A stretch of 64,000 nucleotides of DNA from Schlesneria paludicola DSM 18645 (GTDB lineage: Bacteria; Planctomycetota; Planctomycetia; Planctomycetales; Planctomycetaceae). Positions 18,430 to 27,292 of the stretch are shown here, in pieces. The stretch lies in NCBI RefSeq assembly GCF_000255655.1, contig NZ_JH636435.1:436209-500208 (forward strand), written 5' to 3'. The notes beneath the pieces are model-generated. The model saw only the letters and a list, made by a program, of their open reading frames with translations. It made no database searches and was not told the origin of the DNA. The stretch's first letter is position 1. Every line of letters starts with the position of its first letter. The position numbers and the translations under genes were made by a program.

Positions 18430-18942
18430 TCAGCCCCCCAGCGTCAGGGAATAGCGAGTTTCGACGACGTCGATTCCGTCGAACTTCAGGACGTTTGTGC
18501 AATCTTGGTCTGGATGAAATCCTGCGGACAGATAGAAGCGAATGGCCCGATGATTCTCGGACAATACCCAGACGCGAATGACCTTGGCTCCAAGACCGAT
18601 CAATTCGTCGCGTGCAGCGAGCCACATCGCCCGACCGACGCCCTTCGACCAATGTGACGAGGCCAGGTAAATTGACCAGACTTCAAAATCACCAGAACGG
18701 CGATCCGCGTCCCTGCAGTCACCAAATGAGCAGAAACCAACGATCTGGCCAGCCTCTTCGGCGACCAGCAAATGCGGATCGCCTTTAGCGATTGTCTAGA
18801 TCCAGGTCGTACGACGCGCCTCAACGGAGAGATGATTCAAGACGGAATCGGGCACAATTCCGCGATAAGCGTGCTGCCACGACAAAACGTGGACCAGTGC
18901 GATCGACTCCGCATCGGCAGCGGTCGCCCGTCGGACGTTCAT
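18430..18942 (-). pseudogene. GNAT acetyltransferase interrupted by one in-frame amber codon
   Basis: Reading from ATG 18942 gives NVRRATAADAESIALVHVLS, the typical N-terminal strand and helix of a GNAT enzyme. A TAG at 18796-18798 stops the frame after RRTTWI. The same frame continues without any shift for 122 more codons: AKGDPHLLVAEEAGQIVGF, then SIYLASSHWSKGVGRAMW, the acetyl-CoA loop, and the C-terminal ENHRAIRFYLSAGF. Both halves are well conserved, so one base change (for example CAG to TAG) separates this from an intact gene of about 170 residues. A shorter product could start at a TTG at 18771 but would lack the first part of the fold. Sequencing error is an alternative. Confidence 0.8.
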
Positions 18943-19116
18943 TCGGATCGCTTCAATGAATTGAGTGAAGTAGTGCGTCACACAGAGAATCGCTGATACC
19001 GAGCAACATGGCTCTTGAATCGAATTCCACGAGACAACCGTGACTATGGCGATACGACCAGATGCTCACAATTGCGCTGAGATTCCTCTTGATTTTGCTC
19101 ACGAGTTAAAGAACGC

Positions 19117-19398
19117 TTAGGATTCCAAATCAGATTCTGGTTCGCAGGACGCCCCTTCAACTCCGTCGTCGAGCCATCCCAGCAGATCGCCGGTGACCAG
19201 TTCAGAATCGATCGCTTTCGTGAGTTCGACAAGCGTGCCTGAGCCTTCTGCGGCGACTTCGAATGTGATTCCCGGCAGCAACAGTTCGACGACACGTTCG
19301 CCTGCCAGGACGAGATCACCCTCATCGACCAACCACCCACTGAGTCGGATCGGCTCTTGACCTGTTCCCAGATCGGGAACCACTAGCGCGATTCGCAT
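19117..19398 (-). CDS. Lipoyl/biotinyl-like domain protein without the modified lysine
   Basis: 93 residues, nearly all one lipoyl-type domain: IALVVPDLGTGQEPIRLSGW, then WLVDEGDLVLAGERVVEL and GSGTLVELT, LVTGDLLGWLDD. In lipoyl domains the loop after the VVE strand has a DKA/DKV lysine that carries the cofactor; here the loop reads ELLLPGITFEV and has no lysine. The fold is clear but the protein is probably not lipoylated. It lies 15 bases from the mogA-like gene and on the same strand, so the two may be co-transcribed. Function unknown. Confidence 0.75.
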   Translation of the reverse strand: MRIALVVPDLGTGQEPIRLSGWLVDEGDLVLAGERVVELLLPGITFEVAAEGSGTLVELTKAIDSELVTGDLLGWLDDGVEGASCEPESDLES

Positions 19399-19413
19399 CG
19401 AATCGACCTCGAT

Positions 19414-19941
19414 TCATTTCTTGGGACGAAAGGCCTTCACTTTTGATTCGTCCGTCGTCAGGTACGGCCCCTCGATTAGATCAATGCAGTAGGGAACAGC
19501 GGCGAACACCGCGTCCAAACATTCTCGAATCGCACGCGGCTGTCCCGGCAGATTGATGATGAGCGATCGACCGCAGATACCTGCCGTCTGCCGAGATAGG
19601 ATTGCCGTGGGAACTTTCTCAAGCGACACCTTTCGCATCAATTCCCCAAATCCGGGCAGCAGTTTCTGACACACCGCCTCTGTGGCCTCCGGTGTCACAT
19701 CACGCGGTGCAGGGCCGGTCCCTCCCGTCGTGACCACCAGACAGCACCCCTCGGGGCCGGATAGATCGCGCAATGTCTGTTCGATCAGTGACTGGTCGTC
19801 TGAAATCACACGACAAATCGATTCAAAGGGGCAGGTCAAAACCTCGCCAAGATAGTCCTGAATGGCCGGACCACCTCGATCCTCATACTCTCCGCGACTG
19901 GCGCGATCCGAGACGGTGACGATTCCAATTCGCGTAGCCAT
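19414..19941 (-). CDS. MogA/MoaB family molybdenum cofactor protein
   Basis: 175 residues. The MPT-binding motif VTTGGTGPAPRDVTPEA and the later INLPGQPRAIRECLDAV are diagnostic of the MogA/MoaB family, which adenylylates molybdopterin before metal insertion. The N terminus IGIVTVSDRASRGEYEDRGG is also typical. No other moa or moe gene is in the window except the MOSC protein far away, so the pathway is dispersed. The gene is 15 bases upstream of the lipoyl-like gene and its ATG is 4 bases from the end of the TPR gene, so the three probably form one transcript. Confidence 0.93.
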   Translation of the reverse strand: MATRIGIVTVSDRASRGEYEDRGGPAIQDYLGEVLTCPFESICRVISDDQSLIEQTLRDLSGPEGCCLVVTTGGTGPAPRDVTPEATEAVCQKLLPGFGELMRKVSLEKVPTAILSRQTAGICGRSLIINLPGQPRAIRECLDAVFAAVPYCIDLIEGPYLTTDESKVKAFRPKK

Positions 19942-19945
19942 AACT

Positions 19946-20899
19946 TCAGAGTTTCACTTCCGGGGCATTAATGAGTTCTTCGTGGGCGCGAAGTTCGAGG
20001 ACTTTCCGCTTCACGGCCTTCCGCAATTCCGTCCACTGATTTGACGCGGAGTAGTATTCTTCCGCGACGTCGACCAAAGCCGATTGTGAGTTTGAGCCTT
20101 CTGCCATGGTTCGCTGCAATTCGATGAGCGCAGGTTCCAGCCTGAGTTTTAAAAATTCAAGGCAACCTTTGGACAGACGTTCAATTTCGTCGGCGATATG
20201 TTTTACGGTGTGGCGATCTTCATAGCGTTCGGCATCGGTCAATTCGCGGCAGTCGACCGTCTTGTTGCTGACCTGATAGGATTCCGCTTTGACGAGTCGG
20301 CCAAATGGATTAACGGCTTCTTTCGCCGAGTTGGAGGCGGCCTCGGCTTTCTCAAGCCCGATCCTCGCTTTCTCGAAATCGGGTCGGATCTCAAGAGCCT
20401 TTTTGAAATTCATGATGGCCATCGGCAGATTGGCCGTATCAATATAAACGTTGCCCAGGTTCTGGAACGCCTCGGCCATCTTGGGATTCAAGCGTGCCGC
20501 TTCCCGGTATGCCGAGATTGCCATCTGCCAACGTTTCAATTTCCGTTGCGCAATTCCCAAATTGTAATAGGCCTCGGCACTGCGCTTGTCACGTTGAATG
20601 GCCTTCCGCAGAGCATCGACCGCTTTTTCAAACTCACCCGTGCGGTTGAAAACGGCGCCCAGATTCGTGTAGTGCCGGGCTTCCATCGGCTTCAGCAAAG
20701 TCAGTTTGATGTAGTGCGCCACAGCGTTAGGAAAATCGCCGCTCAGAAAGGCTATGGACGCCAGTCCTTCGTGAGCATCGGGAGAATCGATGTCCGCGGC
20801 GACCGCCTTATCAAACAGCTCTTTCGCCTGCTTCATCTGCTGAAGCTGCAGACAGTCATTCGCCAGCTTACAGAGCGCATCGACTTCGGCTTTGCTCAT
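19946..20899 (-). CDS. Tetratricopeptide repeat protein
   Basis: 317 residues. Five to six TPR units lie between about residues 20 and 205, with clear consensus lines such as ARHYTNLGAVFNRTGEFEKA, AEAYYNLGIAQRKLKRWQMA and AEAFQNLGNVYIDTANLPMA. The last third is helical and charged, with no repeat. No signal peptide or membrane segment, so a cytoplasmic scaffold is likely. The ATG at 20899 (SKAEVDALCKLANDCLQ) is used because the upstream extension to 20953 is proline/arginine-rich and unlike the repeats. Its stop is 4 bases from the mogA-like start. Confidence 0.88.
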   Translation of the reverse strand: MSKAEVDALCKLANDCLQLQQMKQAKELFDKAVAADIDSPDAHEGLASIAFLSGDFPNAVAHYIKLTLLKPMEARHYTNLGAVFNRTGEFEKAVDALRKAIQRDKRSAEAYYNLGIAQRKLKRWQMAISAYREAARLNPKMAEAFQNLGNVYIDTANLPMAIMNFKKALEIRPDFEKARIGLEKAEAASNSAKEAVNPFGRLVKAESYQVSNKTVDCRELTDAERYEDRHTVKHIADEIERLSKGCLEFLKLRLEPALIELQRTMAEGSNSQSALVDVAEEYYSASNQWTELRKAVKRKVLELRAHEELINAPEVKL

Positions 20900-21055
20900 C
20901 TTGACGCACCTCGTTTGCCCAGGCCCGGGGGAAAGGATCCGTCCAAATGCCAATAAAGTCGATTCAGACGGCTTTCCTGGCAGAGTCTTTAGTATAGAGG
21001 CAATTGCGGGCTTACGTCAAAACGGGATTCTCGATTCCCTGAAGTAAGAACCACC

Positions 21056-21598
21056 TCATTCGTCCTCGAGGTCGCCGTCCAACAGTTCTTCGTCGTCCAA
21101 CTGCAAGCTCTCCGTAATCGACTTCATCTGGGCGCGAGTCACTTGCAATTCATGATCGGTCCCCTGAGAGAGGACTAACACCGTTTGAAGGCTCGTCTGA
21201 AATGCGCGAGCGATCGCCGAGTTCACAAGATCGTAGCACACAAAGTCGAGGTCACGTCCCAGGGTAGGCAACCCACCAAGGTTATCAATCGTCGAAATGA
21301 CGTCGACTTCTTCGTAGTCCTGCTCAAAGGCGGACACAACCGTGTCGAGTACCGCATCAGGATCGGGCCGCGACTTGAGAAGCATCAGCGTCCAGAACGA
21401 CGTCCCATCGCTCTGTAACGAGATCGTCGTCTCGTGTTCGTCGGATTCCTCGCTGATCGTCCAATCGGCAGGAAAGTTGAAGCGAACCCCATGCTTGGAA
21501 TAGTGACGTAGCGATTCCTGCGGATTTCGTGGCTGGCAATTTCCATCGTGATCATGGTCATGATCGTGATGGGCGTGTGAATGACTTGGCGGATGCAT
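21056..21598 (-). CDS. Small protein with histidine-rich N terminus
   Basis: 180 residues. The first 20 residues alternate His, Asp and Ser (PPSHSHAHHDHDHDHDG), a likely metal-binding tail. The body contains YSKHGVRFNFPADWTISEE and TSFWTLMLLKSRPDP, a pattern that recalls DcrB/PsbP-like single-domain proteins, and the C terminus is acidic. No signal peptide is seen. The ATG at 21598 begins exactly at the His-rich tail; a longer start at 21694 has no support. Not recognised with confidence; metal handling is an inference from composition. Confidence 0.7.
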   Translation of the reverse strand: MHPPSHSHAHHDHDHDHDGNCQPRNPQESLRHYSKHGVRFNFPADWTISEESDEHETTISLQSDGTSFWTLMLLKSRPDPDAVLDTVVSAFEQDYEEVDVISTIDNLGGLPTLGRDLDFVCYDLVNSAIARAFQTSLQTVLVLSQGTDHELQVTRAQMKSITESLQLDDEELLDGDLEDE

Positions 21599-22468
21599 GA
21601 TCGGTCTTTCAAAGGCGGCCGAACAACCAAGCTGAGATGCGATCTTCCAAGTCGCTGCTCGATCCGAATCGGTGACAGTGAGAATCATAAACACCGTCCG
21701 TAGGAAGCTGAACCCCAGAGCGAGAGAGATTGGGCAAACCTTCGAGATTCATCCGGGACACGTTCAGAATCGCAACGTTGTTTTCTCTTGACGCCGGTCT
21801 GTCGTGGCACTTCAAATGGAACTTCAATTCGTGACTGATCAGGATCGCTTCGACGCGATGCTGTTCAGATCGCCCCTCGTGCGGCAATTCAAACGGTCGT
21901 TACGCTAAAGCACTGTCGCCGACATGGATGCATCGTCCGTTGATTGAGCGTCAGGCGATGCTTGCACCGGCCTGATTCGTGTTTCATTTTCTCAACAGCG
22001 CGATGGCACACGTTTCGCAAACTCGACGGTCATTCCGCGATGTTGCATTCGAGAATCACGGATGTTGCTCGGCGACAACATCGACTCGGTAAGCTAGTGA
22101 AACTTGTCCAGTTTCGAAGGGTTTGCGGGCCAATGGTGGTCTGCGGACTTTGCGGCCTGTAGTTGGTGAAGTCTGCGGTTTGTCTCGGTTTCTCGGATTT
22201 CAAAGATTTGTCTCAAGCGTGCGCTTGTCCCGCGCTTTATCATTTCGAACAGATGCTTGGCGCTGGTTTTGATCGGCGGCGCCTTGACGGGTTCCAGTCA
22301 TCGCTCGTCGATGTCACCTGATATCGACGACGTAAGGCCGAGAACCAATCCCGTGACAGAAGTGAAGCAGCGTGAACACGGCAACCCAGATGTGCTGGAC
22401 CGTGGTCACCTGAATGATAGAACGCCGCCTTGGTGGGCGGGGGTCAGATTATTAGGGGGGGAATTGTT
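21599..22468. other. Long gene-poor spacer upstream of the YTV gene
   Basis: About 870 bases with only short, low-quality open frames on either strand. It lies between the divergent His-rich gene and the YTV-repeat gene, so it must carry both promoters. No clear -35/-10 pair, tRNA or riboswitch fold was recognised. The purine-rich run GGGGGGG just before 22469 is the ribosome site of the YTV gene. Confidence 0.45.
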
Positions 22469-23839
22469 ATGAAGAAGGCGATGGTCAGTGCCTTGGCGGC
22501 TCTGATATTCGCTGCCGCCACGTCACCGGACAGTGCGTCCGCTGGCTGTTATTGCGGAGCAGCGAGCTATCGAGGATGTCCCACGGCAGCATGCCAACCG
22601 ACGGGCTGTTACACAACATGTCGAGTCGAACGGCAGACGTGCCAGCGCACCGTTTACGACACCGTGCAAGAGCCGCAGCAGTACACGGTCAGCCGTATGG
22701 TCTATGAAACGGCCTACGAAGATGTCCAGGAAACGTTCCAGCGAATGGTGAATGAGACCGCGTACCGCGAAGAGCAGTACCAAGTCGCACGACAAGTGGT
22801 TGAAACCGCCGAGCGTGAAGAACGCTACACCGTCATGCGTCCGGTTACCGAGACACTCTACCGCGACCAGACCTACACCACGCAACGACAAGTGTGGGAT
22901 CAGTCGACTCGCGAAGTGCGTCGCTGCGTTCAGCGGCCGGTTACTCAGACCTGTGAGCGTGAAGTGCGACAGTGCGTCATGCGACAGCAGACAGAAGTCA
23001 TCCAGCAAGAACGCTGCTATACCGTCATGCAACCGGTGACGACCTGTCGCACCGTTCGGCAGGACTGTGGGCAGTGGACGGCGCAGAAGGTGTATCACCC
23101 AGGACTGTGCTGTCCGCGACTGGTTTGCGGTCCATGCGGTCCCCAATTTGCCATGGTTCCAACTCGCGGATTTTGCACGACTAAGTACGTCTACTGCCCG
23201 AACATTGTCGAACGACAAGTCGCCTGCACGACGTATCAACCTCAAGTTGTGCGTCAGTTGTGCCCCGTCACGGTATGCCGCATGGTTCCTGAAACGATCG
23301 TGACCAAAGTTCCGTATACAGTGTGCCGCATGGTGACGGAAGAAGTCGTTGAACAGATCCCGGTCCGTACCTGTCGAACCGTGTGCGAAACGCACGTTCA
23401 AAAGGTTCCGTACCAGGTTTGTAAGATGGTGGCGGAAGAATGCAGCCGACGCGTTCCGTTCCAGACCTGTAAAACCGTCATGGAAACGCGGACGTGCCGC
23501 GTCCCGTACACGGTCTGCCGTCAAGAACCCGTGACTGTCACCAAGCGCGTGGCCCGCTGTGTGCCGCGTGAAGTGCAAGAAACGTGTACGCGGATGGTGG
23601 CAAAGTGTGTACCTCGCGTGGAATCATACGAAGTCTGTCGGTTGGTTCCCCAAACTGTCTGCCCCGCCATGTGCAGCACATGTGGCACAGACGGTGGATG
23701 TGCTTCGGGCAACTGCGGTGTCCCGCAGCAGCCTGCAGACCTGAACAATCTGCAGCCCATTCCCGCTCCGCAGCCTCAATCAACCTCCAACAGCCCAGTT
23801 CCGATGGCGCCAGCCTCACGGAATCGTTTGAGCACCTGA
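22469..23839 (+). CDS. Cysteine-rich YTV-repeat surface protein
   Basis: 456 residues. A signal peptide (KKAMVSALAALIFAAATSP, cut near SASA-GCYC) leads to a mature protein with about 39 cysteines. Two blocks of exact 16-residue tandem repeats are visible: eight units from about residue 72 (YTVSRMVYETAYEDVQ type) and six from residue 265 (VPYTVCRMVTEEVVEQ type), with a CPRLVCGPCGP segment between and a proline/glutamine tail. The YTV repeat family is known from planctomycetes, where members are linked to the protein cell wall. Cross-linking by disulfides is likely given the cysteines. The ATG has a very strong GGGGGGGAA site. A terminator follows. Confidence 0.88.
   Translation: MKKAMVSALAALIFAAATSPDSASAGCYCGAASYRGCPTAACQPTGCYTTCRVERQTCQRTVYDTVQEPQQYTVSRMVYETAYEDVQETFQRMVNETAYREEQYQVARQVVETAEREERYTVMRPVTETLYRDQTYTTQRQVWDQSTREVRRCVQRPVTQTCEREVRQCVMRQQTEVIQQERCYTVMQPVTTCRTVRQDCGQWTAQKVYHPGLCCPRLVCGPCGPQFAMVPTRGFCTTKYVYCPNIVERQVACTTYQPQVVRQLCPVTVCRMVPETIVTKVPYTVCRMVTEEVVEQIPVRTCRTVCETHVQKVPYQVCKMVAEECSRRVPFQTCKTVMETRTCRVPYTVCRQEPVTVTKRVARCVPREVQETCTRMVAKCVPRVESYEVCRLVPQTVCPAMCSTCGTDGGCASGNCGVPQQPADLNNLQPIPAPQPQSTSNSPVPMAPASRNRLST
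22682..23065 (+). repeat. Eight tandem 48-base units, first YTV block
   Basis: Eight successive 16-codon units with no insertion or deletion. The shared pattern is [YR]xVxRxVxETxxREEx; cysteines enter only in the last three units. The DNA has diverged more than the protein, so the array is old and held by selection on the protein. Confidence 0.8.
23261..23548 (+). repeat. Six tandem 48-base units, second YTV block (one or two Cys per unit)
   Basis: Six successive 16-codon units of pattern VPYxVC[RK]xVxExxxx[KRQ], starting at codon 265. Every unit has Cys at position 6, and the third, fourth and fifth units have a second Cys. The same period as the first block suggests both came from one ancestral unit. 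Confidence 0.8.
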
Positions 23840-23869
23840 GCTTGAGCGTCGATCAAGCCTGAATCTCGA

Positions 23870-23913
23870 CAAGGGGCCGCATCGCCGAAGCGTGATGCGG
23901 CCCCTTGTTCGTT
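23870..23913 (+). terminator. Terminator after the YTV gene
   Basis: Arms 23870-23883 and 23894-23907 (CAAGGGGCCGCATC and complement) form a 14-base perfect stem with a 10-base loop, then TTCGTTTT. It also lies just past the stop of the converging membrane glycosyltransferase gene. Confidence 0.8.
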
Positions 23914-23944
23914 TTCCTGCCATGATATGTCTGTCGGCCGCCTG

Positions 23945-25762
23945 CTACCGAGGCTTCGGGATGGAGATCTTCCGAATCGTTTTCCGGCCCGGCTGACATA
24001 GATAGACTGCACGATCAGGAAAAGCCCTCGCGATCGCATCAAATTCCGTCGTTCCGTTGGAAAGCCGAGCCCGCAAGAGAGCGGCTTTCAGCCCCGGAGC
24101 ATTCACAACATAGTCAACATGCTGGTCATCGGGATCGGCTTCTATCAAGACGAGGGCAGGGCGATCCGTCACATTGGCGTTCAGCCACTGATCGAATGCG
24201 GCATACTGACGTCTGGGATACTGAATCGTTCCGATGCCCGCCGCAATCCGAGGCCCTCCCGCCTTAGGACCAAAGACGGTTTGAGTCGGCACGTAGAGTC
24301 CGATCAGCGACACCGCCAACAGAAAAAACCAGCACACTGGCATCAACGCGCGACCGCGCAGACGCCAATCTTGAACCAGCAGGTCCGTTCCCAGACCAAG
24401 AACCAAAGCCCACGAAAGAACGGACTCGAAGACATAGTGCCAGCCCATGATGCCCGCATACCAGTAGGGCACATGCACGGCATGCAGTGAGACGATCGCA
24501 AATCCAATCGCCAACCAGCGACGATCGATCCAGAGTGTCATCCCCAGCGCGACAGCGGACGCCAACAAAAGGGGCAACAGGTCGAACGACCACATCAAAC
24601 TGGCAAGGCCGCGATGCAGTACATTGGTCGCCGCCAGTTCCGGCGTGAGGTTCACCGCCCAGCGGTCGTAGGCTTCGATGACTTTAGGACCGATTTTCTC
24701 GGCCCCTCGGATGGCGTTGTTGAATCCATAGACATGTCGCGGCGTGTAGAGATCGGTGTAGAGTTGATAGGGAGATGTCGTCCAGGTCCCTGTGACATCA
24801 CGATGATATGCCAGCATGACGGCCCAGCCCACGATCAGGGGAAGCCCCATCGCGAAGACGGATCGAATTCTTAGGTTTCGGCTAAAGAGAGGCTCGGCGC
24901 GACCGGGCACCAGAATCTCGACCAGGAATGCGACACCGAAGGGTAAGCCGAACCCCGCCGCCGTCATTGGCCGACAAATCATCGCCAGACTCAAGCCGCA
25001 TCCCGCAATGAGTGCATCCCGCGCGGCATGCGTACGTTGCCATTTGACAAATGCCCAGAGAAAGATGCTGAGACCTAGCAAAGTCGGTTGATGCGCAAGC
25101 AGCAGGTTTCCAAAAAGTGCGATTCCGGGCGACAAGGCGCTCGCCATCCCGCCGACGATTGCCACACGGGCTCCACCCAGTTCATTTCCAACCCAAAATA
25201 CGAACATCGAAGCGAGTGCACTGGCCAGCCACTGTCCCCAATAGGGATGCCCTAATGCGACAAATGGCGCCAGCCACAATCCCGTTCCCGGGTAATAGCG
25301 ACTTGCCATTCGTCCTTCATTCAAGACATGCATCTGATCGAAGAGTTCGGGGTGAGTCGGATGACTGGGTGTCGACAGGACTCCAGCAAGAAGCGTCCTT
25401 GCCTGAAAGAGATAGCTATATTCGTCGTGGTACGCTGGTGGCAGATCGACCATGTTGCGACCAACAAACCAACATGTCATCCATGAAGTCACCCCAACGA
25501 CAACAGCAAAAATCCAGAGCCGGCGATTGGACAGACGGGCAATGGAATCCGTCGCCCCCCCGAATGAATCTCGTGAAGTGATCATCCAAAGAATGGGGGC
25601 GATCACGAGAACGAGAAATTGAAGCGTCGCCAGGTCTTTATCCCACTGGGCAATCAGGTCGAGCATCCCCGCGATGCATGCAAGGATTCCCAAGCACCAC
25701 CCCAGAACCTGAATCCAAAGAGGGACGATGAAGGAGCGGTAGCCCGCCGTGGGATGACTCAT
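23945..25762 (-). CDS. GT-C type membrane glycosyltransferase-like protein
   Basis: 605 residues with about 11-12 membrane helices. The first long outer loop holds DLPPAYHDEYSYLFQARTLL, with the acidic DE pair typical of the ArnT/PMT family of dolichol- or undecaprenyl-phosphate-sugar transferases. LPTPS-like and RYYPGTGLWLAP segments follow. The C-terminal outer domain is about 80 residues and soluble. It probably moves a sugar from a lipid carrier to a protein, lipid or wall polymer outside the membrane. The ATG at 25762 fits the first helix; the extension to 25921 is basic and lacks support. It converges on the YTV gene, but a joint role is only a guess. Confidence 0.75.
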   Translation of the reverse strand: MSHPTAGYRSFIVPLWIQVLGWCLGILACIAGMLDLIAQWDKDLATLQFLVLVIAPILWMITSRDSFGGATDSIARLSNRRLWIFAVVVGVTSWMTCWFVGRNMVDLPPAYHDEYSYLFQARTLLAGVLSTPSHPTHPELFDQMHVLNEGRMASRYYPGTGLWLAPFVALGHPYWGQWLASALASMFVFWVGNELGGARVAIVGGMASALSPGIALFGNLLLAHQPTLLGLSIFLWAFVKWQRTHAARDALIAGCGLSLAMICRPMTAAGFGLPFGVAFLVEILVPGRAEPLFSRNLRIRSVFAMGLPLIVGWAVMLAYHRDVTGTWTTSPYQLYTDLYTPRHVYGFNNAIRGAEKIGPKVIEAYDRWAVNLTPELAATNVLHRGLASLMWSFDLLPLLLASAVALGMTLWIDRRWLAIGFAIVSLHAVHVPYWYAGIMGWHYVFESVLSWALVLGLGTDLLVQDWRLRGRALMPVCWFFLLAVSLIGLYVPTQTVFGPKAGGPRIAAGIGTIQYPRRQYAAFDQWLNANVTDRPALVLIEADPDDQHVDYVVNAPGLKAALLRARLSNGTTEFDAIARAFPDRAVYLCQPGRKTIRKISIPKPR

Positions 25763-25972
25763 CGCGCGATCGTGGCCCTGAGAGAAAATTGAACCCGAGA
25801 AGAAACGACGAGATCGAGTCTGGCCTTTGCGTTTGATTCTCGCAAGTCGGTTGTTCTCTGAGATAACAGAAGCGCGTCCACATGGACGCATTTCTGTTCG
25901 TTGCCCTCTGTACGACGTCAATGACGGTTGGCGTTGGATTCATCCGCACAAGAACAGCAGCCCACGGCAGAG

Positions 25973-27082
25973 TTATCCCCTCGCCAGACGTTTGAGGATT
26001 TCAACTCCGCGTTGCAGCGTCTCGTCCGTCGTGGCAAAACTCAGCCGGAAATGCGTATCTTTCTGGCTAAAAACATTACCGGGGATGATTAGAAGCTCGT
26101 TTTCAATCGCTTTCGCGACGAATTCGGTGCCTGTTCCCCACGGCGTCTTAATGAACAGATAAAACGCCCCTTCCGCCCCTCGAATGTCGTAGGCCCCTTG
26201 AAGCTCGTCGATCATGTACCGCCGCTTCTTGGCATAGTCGGCGACTCGATCCGAGACATCACACTCCATCGCGGCAAGGCCCGCCCATTGAACGGGTTGT
26301 GGGGCGCAAACGAACGTGAACTGCTGAAGCTTGATCATCTGTTGGATCAAGTGCGTTGGGCCATGCGCAAAACCCAGTCGAAGTCCAGTCATCGAATGCG
26401 ATTTGCTGAACCCGTCGATCACGAGCGTCTGATCATTCCATTTCGCGGGTGACACAAAAGGACGATCGTACGAGAAGACACGATAGATCTCGTCACTGAT
26501 CAAGCACACATTCTTTTCCGCCGCGAGTTCTGCCAGCCCTTTCAGCTCAGCCTCCGTCGCGACATATCCCGTAGGATTGCAGGGGCTGTTGCACAAGATC
26601 ACTTTGGTTCGCGGCGTTATCGCTTCTCGCACGCGATCGAGATCGATCCGAAAGTCAGGATATGTATCAATCAGGCGGCAAACTCCGCCTGCCAACGTCA
26701 CCAAATGCTTGTACATCACAAAATAGGGGTCGAAAACGATGACTTCGTCGCCCTCATTCACCAGGGTCGACAAGGCGAGCATCAGCCCGCCGCTGGTTCC
26801 GCTGGTCACGAATGCCTGACGATCGGCATGACCAAACTCAGCCTTCACTCGCGATTGAAGCGCTTCGCACAGCGGAGCGATCCCCTGCGTAACCGAGTAG
26901 ACATTCTTGCCAGACTCAACGGCACCGATCAGTGCTTGTTTGACAGGAGTCGGGGTATCGAAGTGCGGTTGCCCGATACTCAGGTTCACCGGATTCTTCA
27001 TTTTTGCCGCCAGGTCGAACACCTTGCGGATCCCAGAGGCATCGATCTGATGCATCCGGTTGGCAATCCAAGATTGGCTCAT
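25973..27082 (-). CDS. Class I/II pyridoxal-phosphate aminotransferase
   Basis: 369 residues. Motifs in order: NLSIGQPHFDTPTPV (N-terminal substrate region), VTSGTSGGLML (phosphate-binding), CNSPCNPTGYV, LISDEIYRVFSYD, and GFSKSHSMTGLRLGF with the Schiff-base lysine. These place it in the aspartate aminotransferase fold type I family. The substrate (aspartate, aromatic or other) cannot be read. The ATG at 27082 starts at SQSWIANRM, close to the usual family start; a GTG at 27124 would add 14 residues. No ribosome site is clear for either. Confidence 0.92.
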   Translation of the reverse strand: MSQSWIANRMHQIDASGIRKVFDLAAKMKNPVNLSIGQPHFDTPTPVKQALIGAVESGKNVYSVTQGIAPLCEALQSRVKAEFGHADRQAFVTSGTSGGLMLALSTLVNEGDEVIVFDPYFVMYKHLVTLAGGVCRLIDTYPDFRIDLDRVREAITPRTKVILCNSPCNPTGYVATEAELKGLAELAAEKNVCLISDEIYRVFSYDRPFVSPAKWNDQTLVIDGFSKSHSMTGLRLGFAHGPTHLIQQMIKLQQFTFVCAPQPVQWAGLAAMECDVSDRVADYAKKRRYMIDELQGAYDIRGAEGAFYLFIKTPWGTGTEFVAKAIENELLIIPGNVFSQKDTHFRLSFATTDETLQRGVEILKRLARG

Positions 27083-27292
27083 CGTTTTCAAATCAAAGGA
27101 GGATGGATCACATCGACTGTTCACACGCTGCTTGCGGCTAACCGAAGCTATGTTTAGAGGATAACGGATACGCGAGACGGAAGAACACTGAAAAAGCCAG
27201 CGTCACATCCAATGTGAATCTAAAATTCGGAGTGAAAATCCGTACGGAAGACAGGCTCTGAGGCGATTCAAATCCGATCCATGCTCTGAATT

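Noticed and set aside
20198-20956. A 252-residue plus-strand open frame
   Set aside because: Antisense to the TPR gene; composition is not protein-like and no motif is seen.
22523-23578. A 351-residue open frame on the minus strand
   Set aside because: It runs opposite to the YTV repeat gene, which has a signal peptide, a strong ribosome site and clear repeats. The antisense frame is a side effect of the repeated, biased codons and has no family motif.
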